Of a stretch of DNA of 64,000 bases, positions 47,719 through 56,104 are shown piece after piece; the stretch's first letter is position 1, and every line of letters begins with the position of its first letter. This stretch comes from an uncultured Collinsella sp. Its GTDB lineage: Bacteria; Actinomycetota; Coriobacteriia; Coriobacteriales; Coriobacteriaceae. Location of the stretch: assembly GCA_900554645.1 (NCBI GenBank), contig USIE01000002.1, positions 51,143 through 115,142 of the forward strand, written 5' to 3'. Made by a program: the position numbers and the translations under genes. The notes beneath the pieces are model-generated. The model did not search any database. It saw only the letters and a program-made list of their open reading frames with translations, and was not told where the DNA came from.

Positions 47719-48857
47719 TTCCCGGCCTCGAAATGCTCGTAAGCAGCCATGCCAGTCGCCGTGAACGTCTTCCCATCCCGGTACACGCGCAGCGCCGAAT
47801 CCAGAAGGGGCAGATACGCCATGGCGCCCGCGCCCTCGCCCAAGTGCATGCCTGCGTCGAGGGGCGCCTTTATGCCGAGCTCGCGAAGGAGCTCCCGGCT
47901 TGCGGGTTCGCTTGATGCGTGGGTGCCCACGAGGTAGCCCAAGGCGTTGGGGCACAGGCGCGCCGCGCACAGGGCCGCCGTGCAGGATATGACCCCGTCG
48001 AGGAGCGCCGGCGCCTTCGAGACCGCGGCCCCCAGGTAGAAGCCGCACATCGCAGCGATGTCGAAGCCGCCCACCTTCGAGAGCACGTCGATCGGGTCGG
48101 CGGGATCGGGCGAGTTCGCGTCGATAGCGCGCTCGACCACGTCGCGCTTGCGCGCGAGCGAGGCGTCCGAGAGCCCCGCGCCGCGCCCGACAAGGCTCCG
48201 CGCGTCCGCCCGGATGAGCACTGCGGCCACCGCCGCCGAGGTGGTCGTGTTGCCGATGCCCATCTCGCCCGCGGCGAGAAGGCGCACGCCGGCGCGGGCA
48301 AGCCCGCACGCGACGGCGATTCCGACCTCGATCGCGCGCACGGCCCCATCGCGAGACATAGCGGAGCCGAGAGCGATGTTGCCGCTCCCCCGACGCACGT
48401 TCGCGCGCACCATGCGCGCGTCTTCTATGCCCCGGGCCATACCCACGTCGACGGGCACGACCTCGGCACCCGCGAACGCCGCCATGCGGCAGGCGCTCGC
48501 GGCCCCCTCGCACATGTTGCGCGCGACGGCTCGCGTCACATCTTGCCCGCTTTGCGACACGCCTTCGGCAACGACCCCGTTGTCGGAGAAGAATACCGCG
48601 AGCGCACGGGGAAACTCAGCCACCTCGGCGCTCCCCTGAGCTGCGGCGATACACGCGACAGCGTCTTCAAAGTCGCCCAATCCCCCCAAGGGGTGCGCGA
48701 TGGAGTCCCACGCGGCGTACGCGGCGGCACGGGCGCACTCGTCTGCGGGCGCGATCCGGGAAAGCGCGGCTTCGAGCACGGCGCCCGGCGCCGACGAGAA
48801 CGCGCGCTCGACTTCCTCGCGGATGCAGGCAAGCGCGGTTTCGGTTGCTTCAGCCAT
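47715..48857 (-). CDS. cobT: Nicotinate-nucleotide:dimethylbenzimidazole phosphoribosyltransferase family
   Basis: Activates the lower-ligand base to its alpha-ribotide. 380 residues with the family features AVFFSDNGVVAEGVSQSGQDVTRAVARNM, PVDVGMARG, LLAAGEMGIGNTTTSAAVAAVL, DIAAMCGFYLGAA and the catalytic-Glu region MHLGEGAGAMAYLPLLDSAL. GAGAGGAGGC precedes the ATG. The base used in an anaerobe may be something other than dimethylbenzimidazole; no bza or bluB gene is in the window. Confidence 0.94.
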   Translation of the reverse strand: MAEATETALACIREEVERAFSSAPGAVLEAALSRIAPADECARAAAYAAWDSIAHPLGGLGDFEDAVACIAAAQGSAEVAEFPRALAVFFSDNGVVAEGVSQSGQDVTRAVARNMCEGAASACRMAAFAGAEVVPVDVGMARGIEDARMVRANVRRGSGNIALGSAMSRDGAVRAIEVGIAVACGLARAGVRLLAAGEMGIGNTTTSAAVAAVLIRADARSLVGRGAGLSDASLARKRDVVERAIDANSPDPADPIDVLSKVGGFDIAAMCGFYLGAAVSKAPALLDGVISCTAALCAARLCPNALGYLVGTHASSEPASRELLRELGIKAPLDAGMHLGEGAGAMAYLPLLDSALRVYRDGKTFTATGMAAYEHFEAGK

Positions 48858-50232
48858 GCCGCCTCCTCTCTGCGAACGACGCTGCGGCAGACGCGAACGC
48901 GCGCGCAACGTCGGGGTTCGCAGGATAGTACACATGCGGGAAGCCCGCCACTAGGGACGGGGTGGTCGTCATGCACGGCCAGCCCTTGTCGCGCCGGGGC
49001 TTCTGCGCCCAAAAGTCGCCGCCCGGGCAGGTGGACTGCCAGTAGTGGAACTCGTGCGCGCGGATGCGTGTGCCGCGCGGCCCGTAGAGCCCGTCGCGTT
49101 GGGAAGTAAGCTCCACGTACCCGAAATGGGACAGCCTTCCCCCGTTCTCGCTTGCGCCCTCAAGGGCGCCCGCAACAGGCCAGCGCCGCCCCTCGCTATC
49201 GGCGATTTCGCGCTGCAGGTACAGAAACCCACCGCATTCGGCGACCGTCGGCATGCCGGATTCCACCGCGCGCCGCACGGCCGCGCGCATCGGCGCGTTC
49301 TCGGAGAGCTGTCGCGCATGGAGCTCCGGGTAGCCGCCCCCCAGATAGAGGGCGCTTGTCCCCCGGGGCAACTCGCTATCACACAGGGGGCTGAAAAAGG
49401 CCAGCTCGCAACCCAGGTCCTTGAGCGCGCGCAGATTCTCCTCGTAATAGAACGAGAACGCCTCGTCACGCGCGACGGCGACGATGGGCCGCGCTCCCGC
49501 GATCGGCTCCAACCGGTAAGGTTCCTCGCGGATATCGGGTGCCGTCGCCGCTATTTCGAGCAAGCGGTCGACGTCGATGCTCTTATCCACCAGCTCGGCC
49601 ATCTTGTCGATGCGCGCGAAGAGCTGCTCGACCTCGTCGGCGGTCACAAGCCCCAGATGCCGGCTTTCGAGCGAGAACGCCTCGTCGGCGGGGATATTCC
49701 CCAAAACCGCGACGCCCGTGTGCTTCTCGATCGCAGGCGCCGCGTAGGCGCAGGCAGCGGCGCTCGTCTTGTTCAGCACGACGCCGCGCACGTTCGCACA
49801 AGGCAGGAACTCGGCGATGCCGCGGATTACAGCGGCGAGCGATAAAGACGCCCCGCGCCCGTTCACCACTAAAACGACCGGCGTTTCCGTGTCGCGCGCA
49901 ACCTGGTAGCTGCTCGCGTCGGCCACGCCGGGCGCCATGCCGTCGTAGAAGCCCATGACCCCCTCGAGCACCGCGACATCCGCGCCCGCGGCGCCGCGTG
50001 CGAGCAGGGCGCGCAGCGTCGGGGCGTCGGTGAAGAAGCCGTCTAAGTTGCCCGAGCGCGCACCCACGACGCGGCGGTGAAAGAGCGGGTCAATGTAGTC
50101 GGGGCCGCATTTGAAGGCCGCGCATGCAAGGCCGCGACGCGCGAGCGCGCGCAGGAGCGCGCACGTGACGACCGTCTTGCCGCTCCCGCTCGAGGGCGCA
50201 GCGACCATGAAGCGCGGGATGGACGTGCTCAC
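48850..50232 (-). CDS. cbiA: Cobyrinic acid a,c-diamide synthase
   Basis: Amidates the a and c side chains of (cobalt-)cobyrinic acid. N-terminal P-loop FMVAAPSSGSGKTVVTCALL, FKCGPDYIDPLFH and VLEGVMGFYDG; C-terminal glutaminase with nucleophile Cys in MPTVAECGGFLYLQ and the later SHFGYVELT..ARGTRIRAHEFHY. The GTG at 50232 overlaps the cbiET stop as GTGA; GGGGAAGG lies upstream. 460 residues. Confidence 0.95.
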   Translation of the reverse strand: MSTSIPRFMVAAPSSGSGKTVVTCALLRALARRGLACAAFKCGPDYIDPLFHRRVVGARSGNLDGFFTDAPTLRALLARGAAGADVAVLEGVMGFYDGMAPGVADASSYQVARDTETPVVLVVNGRGASLSLAAVIRGIAEFLPCANVRGVVLNKTSAAACAYAAPAIEKHTGVAVLGNIPADEAFSLESRHLGLVTADEVEQLFARIDKMAELVDKSIDVDRLLEIAATAPDIREEPYRLEPIAGARPIVAVARDEAFSFYYEENLRALKDLGCELAFFSPLCDSELPRGTSALYLGGGYPELHARQLSENAPMRAAVRRAVESGMPTVAECGGFLYLQREIADSEGRRWPVAGALEGASENGGRLSHFGYVELTSQRDGLYGPRGTRIRAHEFHYWQSTCPGGDFWAQKPRRDKGWPCMTTTPSLVAGFPHVYYPANPDVARAFASAAASFAERRRHG

Positions 50233-51578
50233 CGGGCACCGCCTTCCCCACCTGCACCACGTGCGCTGACGAGGAACACGGGGTTTTGCGCCTTCATAAG
50301 ATGGTGCGAGCCTACAGCCTCGGCACGGGCGGCCGACACCTGGCACGCCTCGAACCCCTTAAAGCGCGAACCCGAGAGGAGCGCGCACGCCTCGGTGAGC
50401 GTCTCAACGGTGACGCATGGCACGCACAGGCGAATCTGCGAGTTCTTCTCGAGCGCCGCCTCCACGATGGAGGGAAGCTCGCCCGCGCTCCCGCCGACGA
50501 ACACGGCGTCGGGGACGGGCAGTTTCGCGAGCGCTTCGGGGGCGACACCGGGGACAGCATGCACGTTGCCGCACCCGAATGCATCCGCGTTCTCTCGGAT
50601 GAGCCGCACGCCGGCCGCGTTGCACTCGACCGCCCATACCGACCCCGCTCGCGCGACGAGCGCCGCCTCGATCGACACGCTCCCCGTGCCGGCACCGACG
50701 TCCCACACGGTGTCGGTCGCGGTAAGGCGCAGCTTCGCGAGCGCGACGGCGCGCACCTCCTGCTTGGTCATGGGAACGTCGCCGCGGATGAAGAGCTCGT
50801 CGGGAATGCCCGAGGAAGCGTACGGCCAGCGGGAGATCGCGGCGCGGGATGCGCCCGCAGAGTCCGCCGTGGAAGAAGCCGCCGCGGGCGCAGACGCGCC
50901 GGCCGGCGCCTCGGAGGCTGCGCTAGAGCCCGCAGGCGACCCGGCGCAGCCTGCGAACTCGATAAGCATCACGTTCAGGTCGTCGAACGTCTGACCTGCG
51001 ATTTCACTTGCGGTCGCGCAGGTGATGCGCTCGTCGGGGTACGACAGGCGCTCGGCCACCGTCACGCGCGCGTCCCCGAAGCCCCCCTGCACAAGCTCGC
51101 CCGAAAGCCGCGAGGGGTCTTCCCCGCCCGACGTGGCGAGGAAGAGCTCGCCTGCGCGCTCGGCCTCGGCCACAATGTCGCACGCCACGCCGTGAGCGCT
51201 CACGAAGCGCCAATCCTGCCATGGACGCGCGAGGCGCGCGGCGAGATACGAGGCTGAGCTTATGCCGGGAATGACGTGCACGTCCACCTGCGCGTCGCCG
51301 GAGAGCGCCTCCACCAGGCGGCGCGCGCCGCTGAACAGCCCCACATCGCCCGTCATCACGACCACGGCGTGCTGCCACGACGCCGCATCGGTGAGCGCGG
51401 CGACGATGTCCGCCGTCTTCACGAGCTCGTATCTCACCACGTCGGGCGGCACGTCGATGCCGGCAAGCGCGCGATGAGCGCCGATGACCACGTCGGCGAT
51501 GTCGATCGCGTCGAGCGCCGCGCGCGAGAGCAAGTCGGGGTCTCCGGGCCCCGCCCCGATGATCGTTACTTTTCGCAT
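50229..51578 (-). CDS. cbiET: Fused cobalt-precorrin-7 C5- and -6B C15-methyltransferase (decarboxylating)
   Basis: Two methyltransferases in one chain, equivalent to CobL. The CbiE domain (residues 1-~205) starts VTIIGAGPGDPDLLSRAALD and includes VVMTGDVGLFSGA and VIPGISSASYLAARLARPW. An Ala/Ser/Gly-rich linker follows (about 215-250, low complexity). The CbiT domain (~265-449) has GDVPMTKQEVRAVALAKL and VWDVGAGTGSVSIEAAL, the SAM-binding loop. The ATG at 51578 overlaps the end of cbiH by 13 bases. Confidence 0.95.
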   Translation of the reverse strand: MRKVTIIGAGPGDPDLLSRAALDAIDIADVVIGAHRALAGIDVPPDVVRYELVKTADIVAALTDAASWQHAVVVMTGDVGLFSGARRLVEALSGDAQVDVHVIPGISSASYLAARLARPWQDWRFVSAHGVACDIVAEAERAGELFLATSGGEDPSRLSGELVQGGFGDARVTVAERLSYPDERITCATASEIAGQTFDDLNVMLIEFAGCAGSPAGSSAASEAPAGASAPAAASSTADSAGASRAAISRWPYASSGIPDELFIRGDVPMTKQEVRAVALAKLRLTATDTVWDVGAGTGSVSIEAALVARAGSVWAVECNAAGVRLIRENADAFGCGNVHAVPGVAPEALAKLPVPDAVFVGGSAGELPSIVEAALEKNSQIRLCVPCVTVETLTEACALLSGSRFKGFEACQVSAARAEAVGSHHLMKAQNPVFLVSARGAGGEGGAR

Positions 51579-52309
51579 GGAATCTCCCGATACCCGCGCG
51601 GCGTGACCATACGACCGCCTACGCGCTTCGTGTCCGCGTTGCCGACGAACACGGTGGTGAACATGTCGGCGTCGAACTCCCCCAGCTCGGAGAGCCTGCA
51701 CATGCCCGACTGCTGCCCCTCGCGCCCGATGTTGCGTACCCAGCCGCAGAGCGTGTCGGGGGCCTTCCATTCGAGCATAATCTTCGCCGCGCGCGAGAGC
51801 CTGTCGGCGCGCTTTCTGCTGCGCGGGTTGTACAAACAGATGCAGAAGTCGGCGCTCGCCACGGCGGCGAGCCTGCGCTCGATGACCTCCCACGGCGTGA
51901 GCAGGTCGGAGAGCGACACGACCGCGAAGTCGTGGGCAAGCGGGGCGCCGAGCACCGCCGACCCGCTCTGAGCCGCGGTGGCCCCGGCGATAACTTCCAC
52001 GTCTACATCGGGGTAGTCCTCCGCAAGCTCCAGCACGGGGCTCGCCATGCCGTACACGCCCGCGTCACCGCTGCACACGAGCGCCACGGCTTCTCCGCTC
52101 TGCGCGCGAGAAAGCGCCAGGCGGCACCGTTCGACCTCGTGCATCATCGGCGTCGCGAGATGCGCCGCGTCAGGCACGGCGGCGAGCGCGAGCTCCACGT
52201 ATTTCGTGTACCCCACAACGATGTCGGCCGCCTCGAGCGCGCGCCGAGCCGCAATCGTCATGCCGTCGGGGCCGCCCGGGCCGATCCCCACCACGAAGAG
52301 CTTTCCCAT
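51566..52309 (-). CDS. cbiH: Cobalt-precorrin-3 C17-methyltransferase
   Basis: Methylates C17 and contracts the ring. In 247 residues the SAM-dependent tetrapyrrole methylase landmarks are KLFVVGIGPGGPDGMTIAARRAL, VGYTKYVEL, ALVCSGDAGVYGMASPVLELA, VIAGATAAQSGSAVLGAPLAHDF and LYNPRSRKRADRL. ATG 52309 shares a base with the cbiG stop (TGATG) and has AAGGAG 5 bases away; a GTG at 52312 is too close. Confidence 0.95.
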   Translation of the reverse strand: MGKLFVVGIGPGGPDGMTIAARRALEAADIVVGYTKYVELALAAVPDAAHLATPMMHEVERCRLALSRAQSGEAVALVCSGDAGVYGMASPVLELAEDYPDVDVEVIAGATAAQSGSAVLGAPLAHDFAVVSLSDLLTPWEVIERRLAAVASADFCICLYNPRSRKRADRLSRAAKIMLEWKAPDTLCGWVRNIGREGQQSGMCRLSELGEFDADMFTTVFVGNADTKRVGGRMVTPRGYREIPCEK

Positions 52310-53442
52310 CACCGCTCCTTAAACGAAAGTTCGATAGTTACCTTGGAAAACGCGACGGTTACGCCGCCGTGAGCGAGCTTCGGGAAGATAAGTTTGCCCC
52401 CGTCCGCGAGCGCCGCACGCTCGCACACGTTGTCGACCCCCACCGTCGCACGCACGAAATCAGATGGCGAAACGCTGCCTTCGACCTGCGACAACTCCTC
52501 TGCGGAATACGTCGCGAGCGGGATATTCCGCGCGCGGCAGAAGGCGAGCAGACCCTCCTCGTGCGCCTTCACGTCGATCGTCGCCGCCTCGCGCACGGCC
52601 GAAGGCGAGATACCCGCCTGCCCGCACGCGAGAAGAAACGCGTCCTCGATCGCTTCGGCGCACGCACCGCGACGGCACCCTATGCCCGCAACGATGCAGG
52701 GAACGACAAGGCGAAGCGGCTCGGGCGCAGGCGCCTGTGCCCGCACGCACGCCGGCTTCCCCGTCTCACCGGCGGGCACGACCTTGCCCGTTGTCTCCGC
52801 CGCGCGAACGGACGCACCTGCATTCGCGCCAGCAAACGGCGACACGACGATATCGGCCCGAGCGCGGTCGGACGCAATGTCAACCCCCTCAGGCGGCTGT
52901 CCCGAAATCGGCATGTCGGAATAGAGCGCCACGCGCCCGCCCGAAAGCAGCCGCGCCGACACTCGCTTGATGGCCTCGGGATTCGAAACGGCGAGCCCCG
53001 CACAGCGCGCCCACGTATCCACCGCCCACACGCCGCGGACGTCGGTCGCCGTGGTGATGACGGGGATGGCCCCTGCCGCGCGTGCCACAGTTTGCGCAAG
53101 CTCGTTCGCACCGCCAAAATGCCCCGACAAAAGCGGGACGGCAAAGCGCCCCGCCTCATCGATCGCCACAACCGCGGGATCGTTTGTCTTCGAGGCGACA
53201 TGCGACGCGATCGCCCGCACGGCGATGCCCGCCGCGCCCACGAACAGAAGCGCGTCCGACGCTTCCCACGCGAGCGCCGTCCATGCGCGCAGGTCGACCT
53301 TCCCCTCGCCGAACCCGCGCGAAACGGAAACGTCCCAGCCAGGGTCATCTTCACCTGTCTGCGCGCAATCGGAAAGCGCGCGTGCGGTGCGCTCCGCCAA
53401 CGCATACCCCCTCTCAGTGAACGCTATGCAGGAAACCCTCAT
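52309..53442 (-). CDS. cbiG: Cobalt-precorrin-5A hydrolase
   Basis: Opens the delta-lactone and expels the two-carbon C20 fragment as acetaldehyde. The N-terminal domain has LLFVGAAGIAVRAIASHVASKTNDPAVVAIDEAGRFAVPLLSGHFGGANELA; the C-terminal CbiG domain has CIVAGIGCRRGACAEAIEDAF and TYSAEELSQVEGSV. 377 residues. The ATG directly abuts the stop of the truncated cbiL gene. Confidence 0.94.
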   Translation of the reverse strand: MRVSCIAFTERGYALAERTARALSDCAQTGEDDPGWDVSVSRGFGEGKVDLRAWTALAWEASDALLFVGAAGIAVRAIASHVASKTNDPAVVAIDEAGRFAVPLLSGHFGGANELAQTVARAAGAIPVITTATDVRGVWAVDTWARCAGLAVSNPEAIKRVSARLLSGGRVALYSDMPISGQPPEGVDIASDRARADIVVSPFAGANAGASVRAAETTGKVVPAGETGKPACVRAQAPAPEPLRLVVPCIVAGIGCRRGACAEAIEDAFLLACGQAGISPSAVREAATIDVKAHEEGLLAFCRARNIPLATYSAEELSQVEGSVSPSDFVRATVGVDNVCERAALADGGKLIFPKLAHGGVTVAFSKVTIELSFKER

Positions 53443-53676
53443 CTAGCGCACCACCATCGTCGAGAAGTAGCTGCCCCGATCGGGCACATCGTCGAGCGAG
53501 CGGTACACGCGCTCGCCCGGAAGCCCACAGTCCTCTACAAGCTCGGCACCGTCGAAGGCACCCTCCTCGCAAAGGAAGCGCTTCGTGTCCGCAAGCGAGC
53601 GGCGCGCCTTCATGACCACCTTCGTCCCCGGCCAGCCGATTGCACGGCGCACCCCGTACAGAACGCCTTTACTCAT
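53443..53676 (-). pseudogene. cbiL: Internally deleted precorrin-2 C20-methyltransferase remnant
   Basis: 77 codons. The first nine residues, MSKGVLYGV, are the start of CbiL. From about residue 19 the sequence is the CbiL C-terminus: KVVMKARRSLADTKRFL, AELVEDCGLPGERVYRSLDDV and DRGSYFSTMVVR. The ~150 residues in between (GVGPGDPELLTLKA, the SAM-binding GDVSVYSTY-like loop and the active site) are gone; a short junction, RRAIGWPGT, replaces them. The frame is intact, so coupling to cbiD (8-base overlap) and cbiG (abutting) is kept. It cannot be an active methyltransferase. The normal family length is about 225-240 residues. Confidence 0.85.
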
Positions 53677-54853
53677 ACGTCGCCCCCAATTTCCCGATAA
53701 CTGCATCGGCGCCCGACGTGCGGAAAAGCTCGCGGCGCTCGGCGTCGAACACGACCGCGGCGATGTCGCATGCGCCCGCCGCGCGGCGGCGCAACCTGTC
53801 CTCAATTGCCGCAGCGAGCGAGGCGCGCGCAGCGTCCCCAACGCCGGCGGCCTCGATTACCTCGAGCGCCGCCGTGGTCGTGACGGACGACATGATCTCG
53901 CGCACGGTCTTCGCGCCCGCGCCGGCCATGGCCGCGTGGGCGGCCAGAATCTCCGCGCGGCAGTCGGCGGTACGCGAATGGGTGTCCATGATGCCGCCCG
54001 CGACCTTCACCAACTTGCCGATGTGTCCCACAAGAAGGACATTGGTAAATCCCTCGCGAACGCAGCAGTCAATCGCATCGCCCACAAAGTTGGAGATGAA
54101 GACCACCGGCGCACCGTTTAGGTGGAAATGCCCCGAGATGAACTGCCCGCCGTAGTTGCCGGGCGTGAGCACGACTCCGCGCCGCCCCATAGCCGCATGC
54201 TGCCGGATCTCGAGCTCGATGCTATCGCGCAAGGCAGCGAGGCTGCGCGGCTCGACGATGCCCGTCGTGCCCAGGATGGAGATGCCGCCCTCTATCCCCA
54301 GATGCGGGTTGAAGGTCTTTTTGGCAAGGGCAACACCCTCGGGTACCGAAATCGTCACAGCAATATTTCCAGAAAAGCCGTGCGCGGCGCACACCTCGCG
54401 CACCGCCGAAGTGATCATCGCGCGCGGCGTCGCGTTGATGGCGGCCGCCCCCACCGGCTGCTCGAGCCCGGGCAATGTCACGCGCCCCACGCCCACGCCG
54501 CCATCGACGGAAACTTCCGATTCGCGCGCGGGCACGTCCTTGCTGCCCGCAGCACCCGTGCCCGACCCCGCATGTTCCACGTGCGCGTACACGAGTACGC
54601 CGTCAGTCACATCGGCATCGTCGCCTGCGTCCTTTCGCACGGCGCACTGGGCGCACCCCTCGCCGATGCATGCGTCGACCACGTTCGCCTCGACGGGCAG
54701 CCCGCCGGGGGTGACGATCGACACGCGGCCGACGGGCTTTCGTGACAAAAGCATCTCGCAGGCCGCCTTCGCCGCGAGCGCGGCGCAGCTCCCCGTGGTG
54801 TAGCCGCAGCGCAGGCGGGTCGTCCCGGTATATATGTAGTGCTCGAAGGCCAC
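53669..54853 (-). CDS. cbiD: Cobalt-precorrin-5B C1-methyltransferase
   Basis: Methylates C1 in the anaerobic pathway. 394 residues: YTGTTRLRCGYTTGSCAALAAKAA at the N-terminus, INATPRAMI, VTISVPEGVALAKKTFNPHLGIEGGISILGTTGIVEP in the centre and the later VVLTPGNYGGQF and NFVGDAIDCCVREGF..VLLVGHIGKLVKVAGGIMDTHS. The GTG at 54853 follows the cbiF stop by one base; the much longer upstream frame lies in cbiF and is rejected. Confidence 0.95.
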   Translation of the reverse strand: MAFEHYIYTGTTRLRCGYTTGSCAALAAKAACEMLLSRKPVGRVSIVTPGGLPVEANVVDACIGEGCAQCAVRKDAGDDADVTDGVLVYAHVEHAGSGTGAAGSKDVPARESEVSVDGGVGVGRVTLPGLEQPVGAAAINATPRAMITSAVREVCAAHGFSGNIAVTISVPEGVALAKKTFNPHLGIEGGISILGTTGIVEPRSLAALRDSIELEIRQHAAMGRRGVVLTPGNYGGQFISGHFHLNGAPVVFISNFVGDAIDCCVREGFTNVLLVGHIGKLVKVAGGIMDTHSRTADCRAEILAAHAAMAGAGAKTVREIMSSVTTTAALEVIEAAGVGDAARASLAAAIEDRLRRRAAGACDIAAVVFDAERRELFRTSGADAVIGKLGATYE

Positions 54854-54854
54854 G

Positions 54855-55646
54855 CTAGCTGCTCGCCTTCCGATACCCCGTGGAAAACGAAGGGTCGTAA
54901 AGCTTGCTGCGCTCGTACGACTCCGCTTGCGCGCCGTTGTGTGCAAGCCTGCCGCGAGCTCCGAGCACGCGGCCCACCACCACGAGCGCCGTGCGGTCGA
55001 TGCCCTCTCGCGCGCCCGCATCGGCGAGCGTGCCCACTGTGCATCGCACCACGCGCTCCTCAGGCCAGGTCGCCTTGTACACGAGCGCCGCCGGCTCATC
55101 GGAGCTGCGGCCCGCGGCCAAAAGCTCGGCGGAAAGCTCGGCGAGCATACCCGAGCTCAGGAAGATGACCATAGTCGAGCCGCTTTCCGCCATGGTGCGC
55201 ATGCCCTCGCCCGCGGGCATGGGGGTACGTCCGGAAAGCCGCGTGATCACGACCGACTGGCTGATTCCCGGCAGCGTGTATTCCTGGCGAAGCGCCGCCG
55301 CGGCACCGCAAAAGCTCGACACGCCGGGCACCACCTCGTAGTCCACGCCGCGCGCGTCGAGTGCGTCCATCTGCTCCTGGATGGCGCCGTACAGGCACGG
55401 GTCGCCCGTGTGCAGGCGCACCACTTCCTCGCCCCGCGCATCCGCCGCGCACATCACGTCGAGCACTTCCTCCAAGGTCATGTGCGCGCTGTCGTAGACG
55501 ATGCAGGATTCCTTGCACTCAGCGAGCAGCTCGGGGTTCACAAGGCTTCCCGCCCAAACGACCACGTCGGCCGCGCGCAGAAGGCGCGCCCCGCGCAGCG
55601 TGATAAGGTCGGCGGCGCCCGAGCCTGCGCCAACGATATGAATCAT
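54855..55646 (-). CDS. cbiF: Cobalt-precorrin-4 C11-methyltransferase
   Basis: First gene of the biosynthetic operon. 263 residues: MIHIVGAGSGAADLITLRGARLL, VVWAGSLVNPELL, VVRLHTGDPCLYGAIQEQMDAL, YEVVPGVSSFCGAAAALRQEYTLP and VVITRLSGRTPMP, all diagnostic of CobM/CbiF. GAAGGGAAGG lies before the ATG at 55646. The C-terminal ~35 residues are unrelated to the core and end near the cbiD start. Confidence 0.95.
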   Translation of the reverse strand: MIHIVGAGSGAADLITLRGARLLRAADVVVWAGSLVNPELLAECKESCIVYDSAHMTLEEVLDVMCAADARGEEVVRLHTGDPCLYGAIQEQMDALDARGVDYEVVPGVSSFCGAAAALRQEYTLPGISQSVVITRLSGRTPMPAGEGMRTMAESGSTMVIFLSSGMLAELSAELLAAGRSSDEPAALVYKATWPEERVVRCTVGTLADAGAREGIDRTALVVVGRVLGARGRLAHNGAQAESYERSKLYDPSFSTGYRKASS

Positions 55647-55777
55647 CCGAGCCTTCCCTTCCCGTTTCTCATCGCAACCGTTTACGCCGCCCTTCGCGCA
55701 GCGGGCAAAACACGGCGTCTGCGGCGGCAATCGGCGCAAATACGCAGGCAGGAGGCGCAATGCCGCCCGCCCTGGCT

Positions 55778-55806
55778 TTGACACGTTCACAAGTGCCCAC
55801 TATCAT
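55778..55806 (+). promoter_or_regulatory. Consensus promoter of the cbiK-btu operon
   Basis: TTGACA at 55778-55783, exactly 17 bases, then TATCAT at 55801-55806. Transcription would start near 55813, about 30 bases before the riboswitch and 290 before the cbiK start. Confidence 0.75.
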
Positions 55807-55843
55807 AGTAAAAGATTCGGCAACGAGCATATGACAATCGGAT

Positions 55844-55987
55844 AAAAGGAAATGACCGGCGCGGCGCCCGCACAGCCCGCGCTGGCTTGCGGAGGGAACC
55901 AGGTGGGAATCCTGGGCAAGGGACATTACTGTATAGGACGCGCGGGCGAACCGCCTCGCGCCCCAAGCCAGACTGCTTCGCCTTTTC
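55844..55987 (+). promoter_or_regulatory. Cobalamin riboswitch
   Basis: Plus-strand sequence has the conserved core in order: GGAGGGAACCAGGTGGGAAT (55891-55910), CCTGGGCAAGGGACATTACT (55911-55930), and the B12 box AAGCCAGACTGC (55965-55976). AAAAGG (55844-55849) can pair with CCTTTT (55981-55986) to close it. Downstream, ACGGC/GCCGT (about 55991-56003) and a CCCC/GGGG element before a T-rich stretch (56038-56045) may be the expression platform. It controls cbiK and the transporter, presumably turning them off when cobalamin is plentiful. Confidence 0.85.
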
Positions 55988-56104
55988 CTCACGGCATCGC
56001 CGTGGCGTTAGCTCCTTGTGAACCCCGAGGGGTGCGCTTTTCTTTCGCTTGTGCCGACAAGCAACTGTCGCCGGGGGACCGGCAAACCGAGGAAAGGAAA
56101 AACC

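Larger units (their letters stand above)
55647..56104. other. Divergent control region of the cobalamin island
   Basis: 458 bases between cbiF (minus) and cbiK (plus). It holds a strong plus-strand promoter (55778-55806) and a cobalamin riboswitch (about 55844-55987). I found no convincing promoter hexamers or riboswitch for the minus strand, although a TATGAT (55808-55803) on that strand overlaps the plus-strand -10. Confidence 0.65.

Noticed and set aside
55690-55790. Second cobalamin riboswitch on the minus strand ahead of cbiF
   Set aside because: AGCCAGGGCGGG resembles part of a B12 box, but the other conserved elements are not in place.
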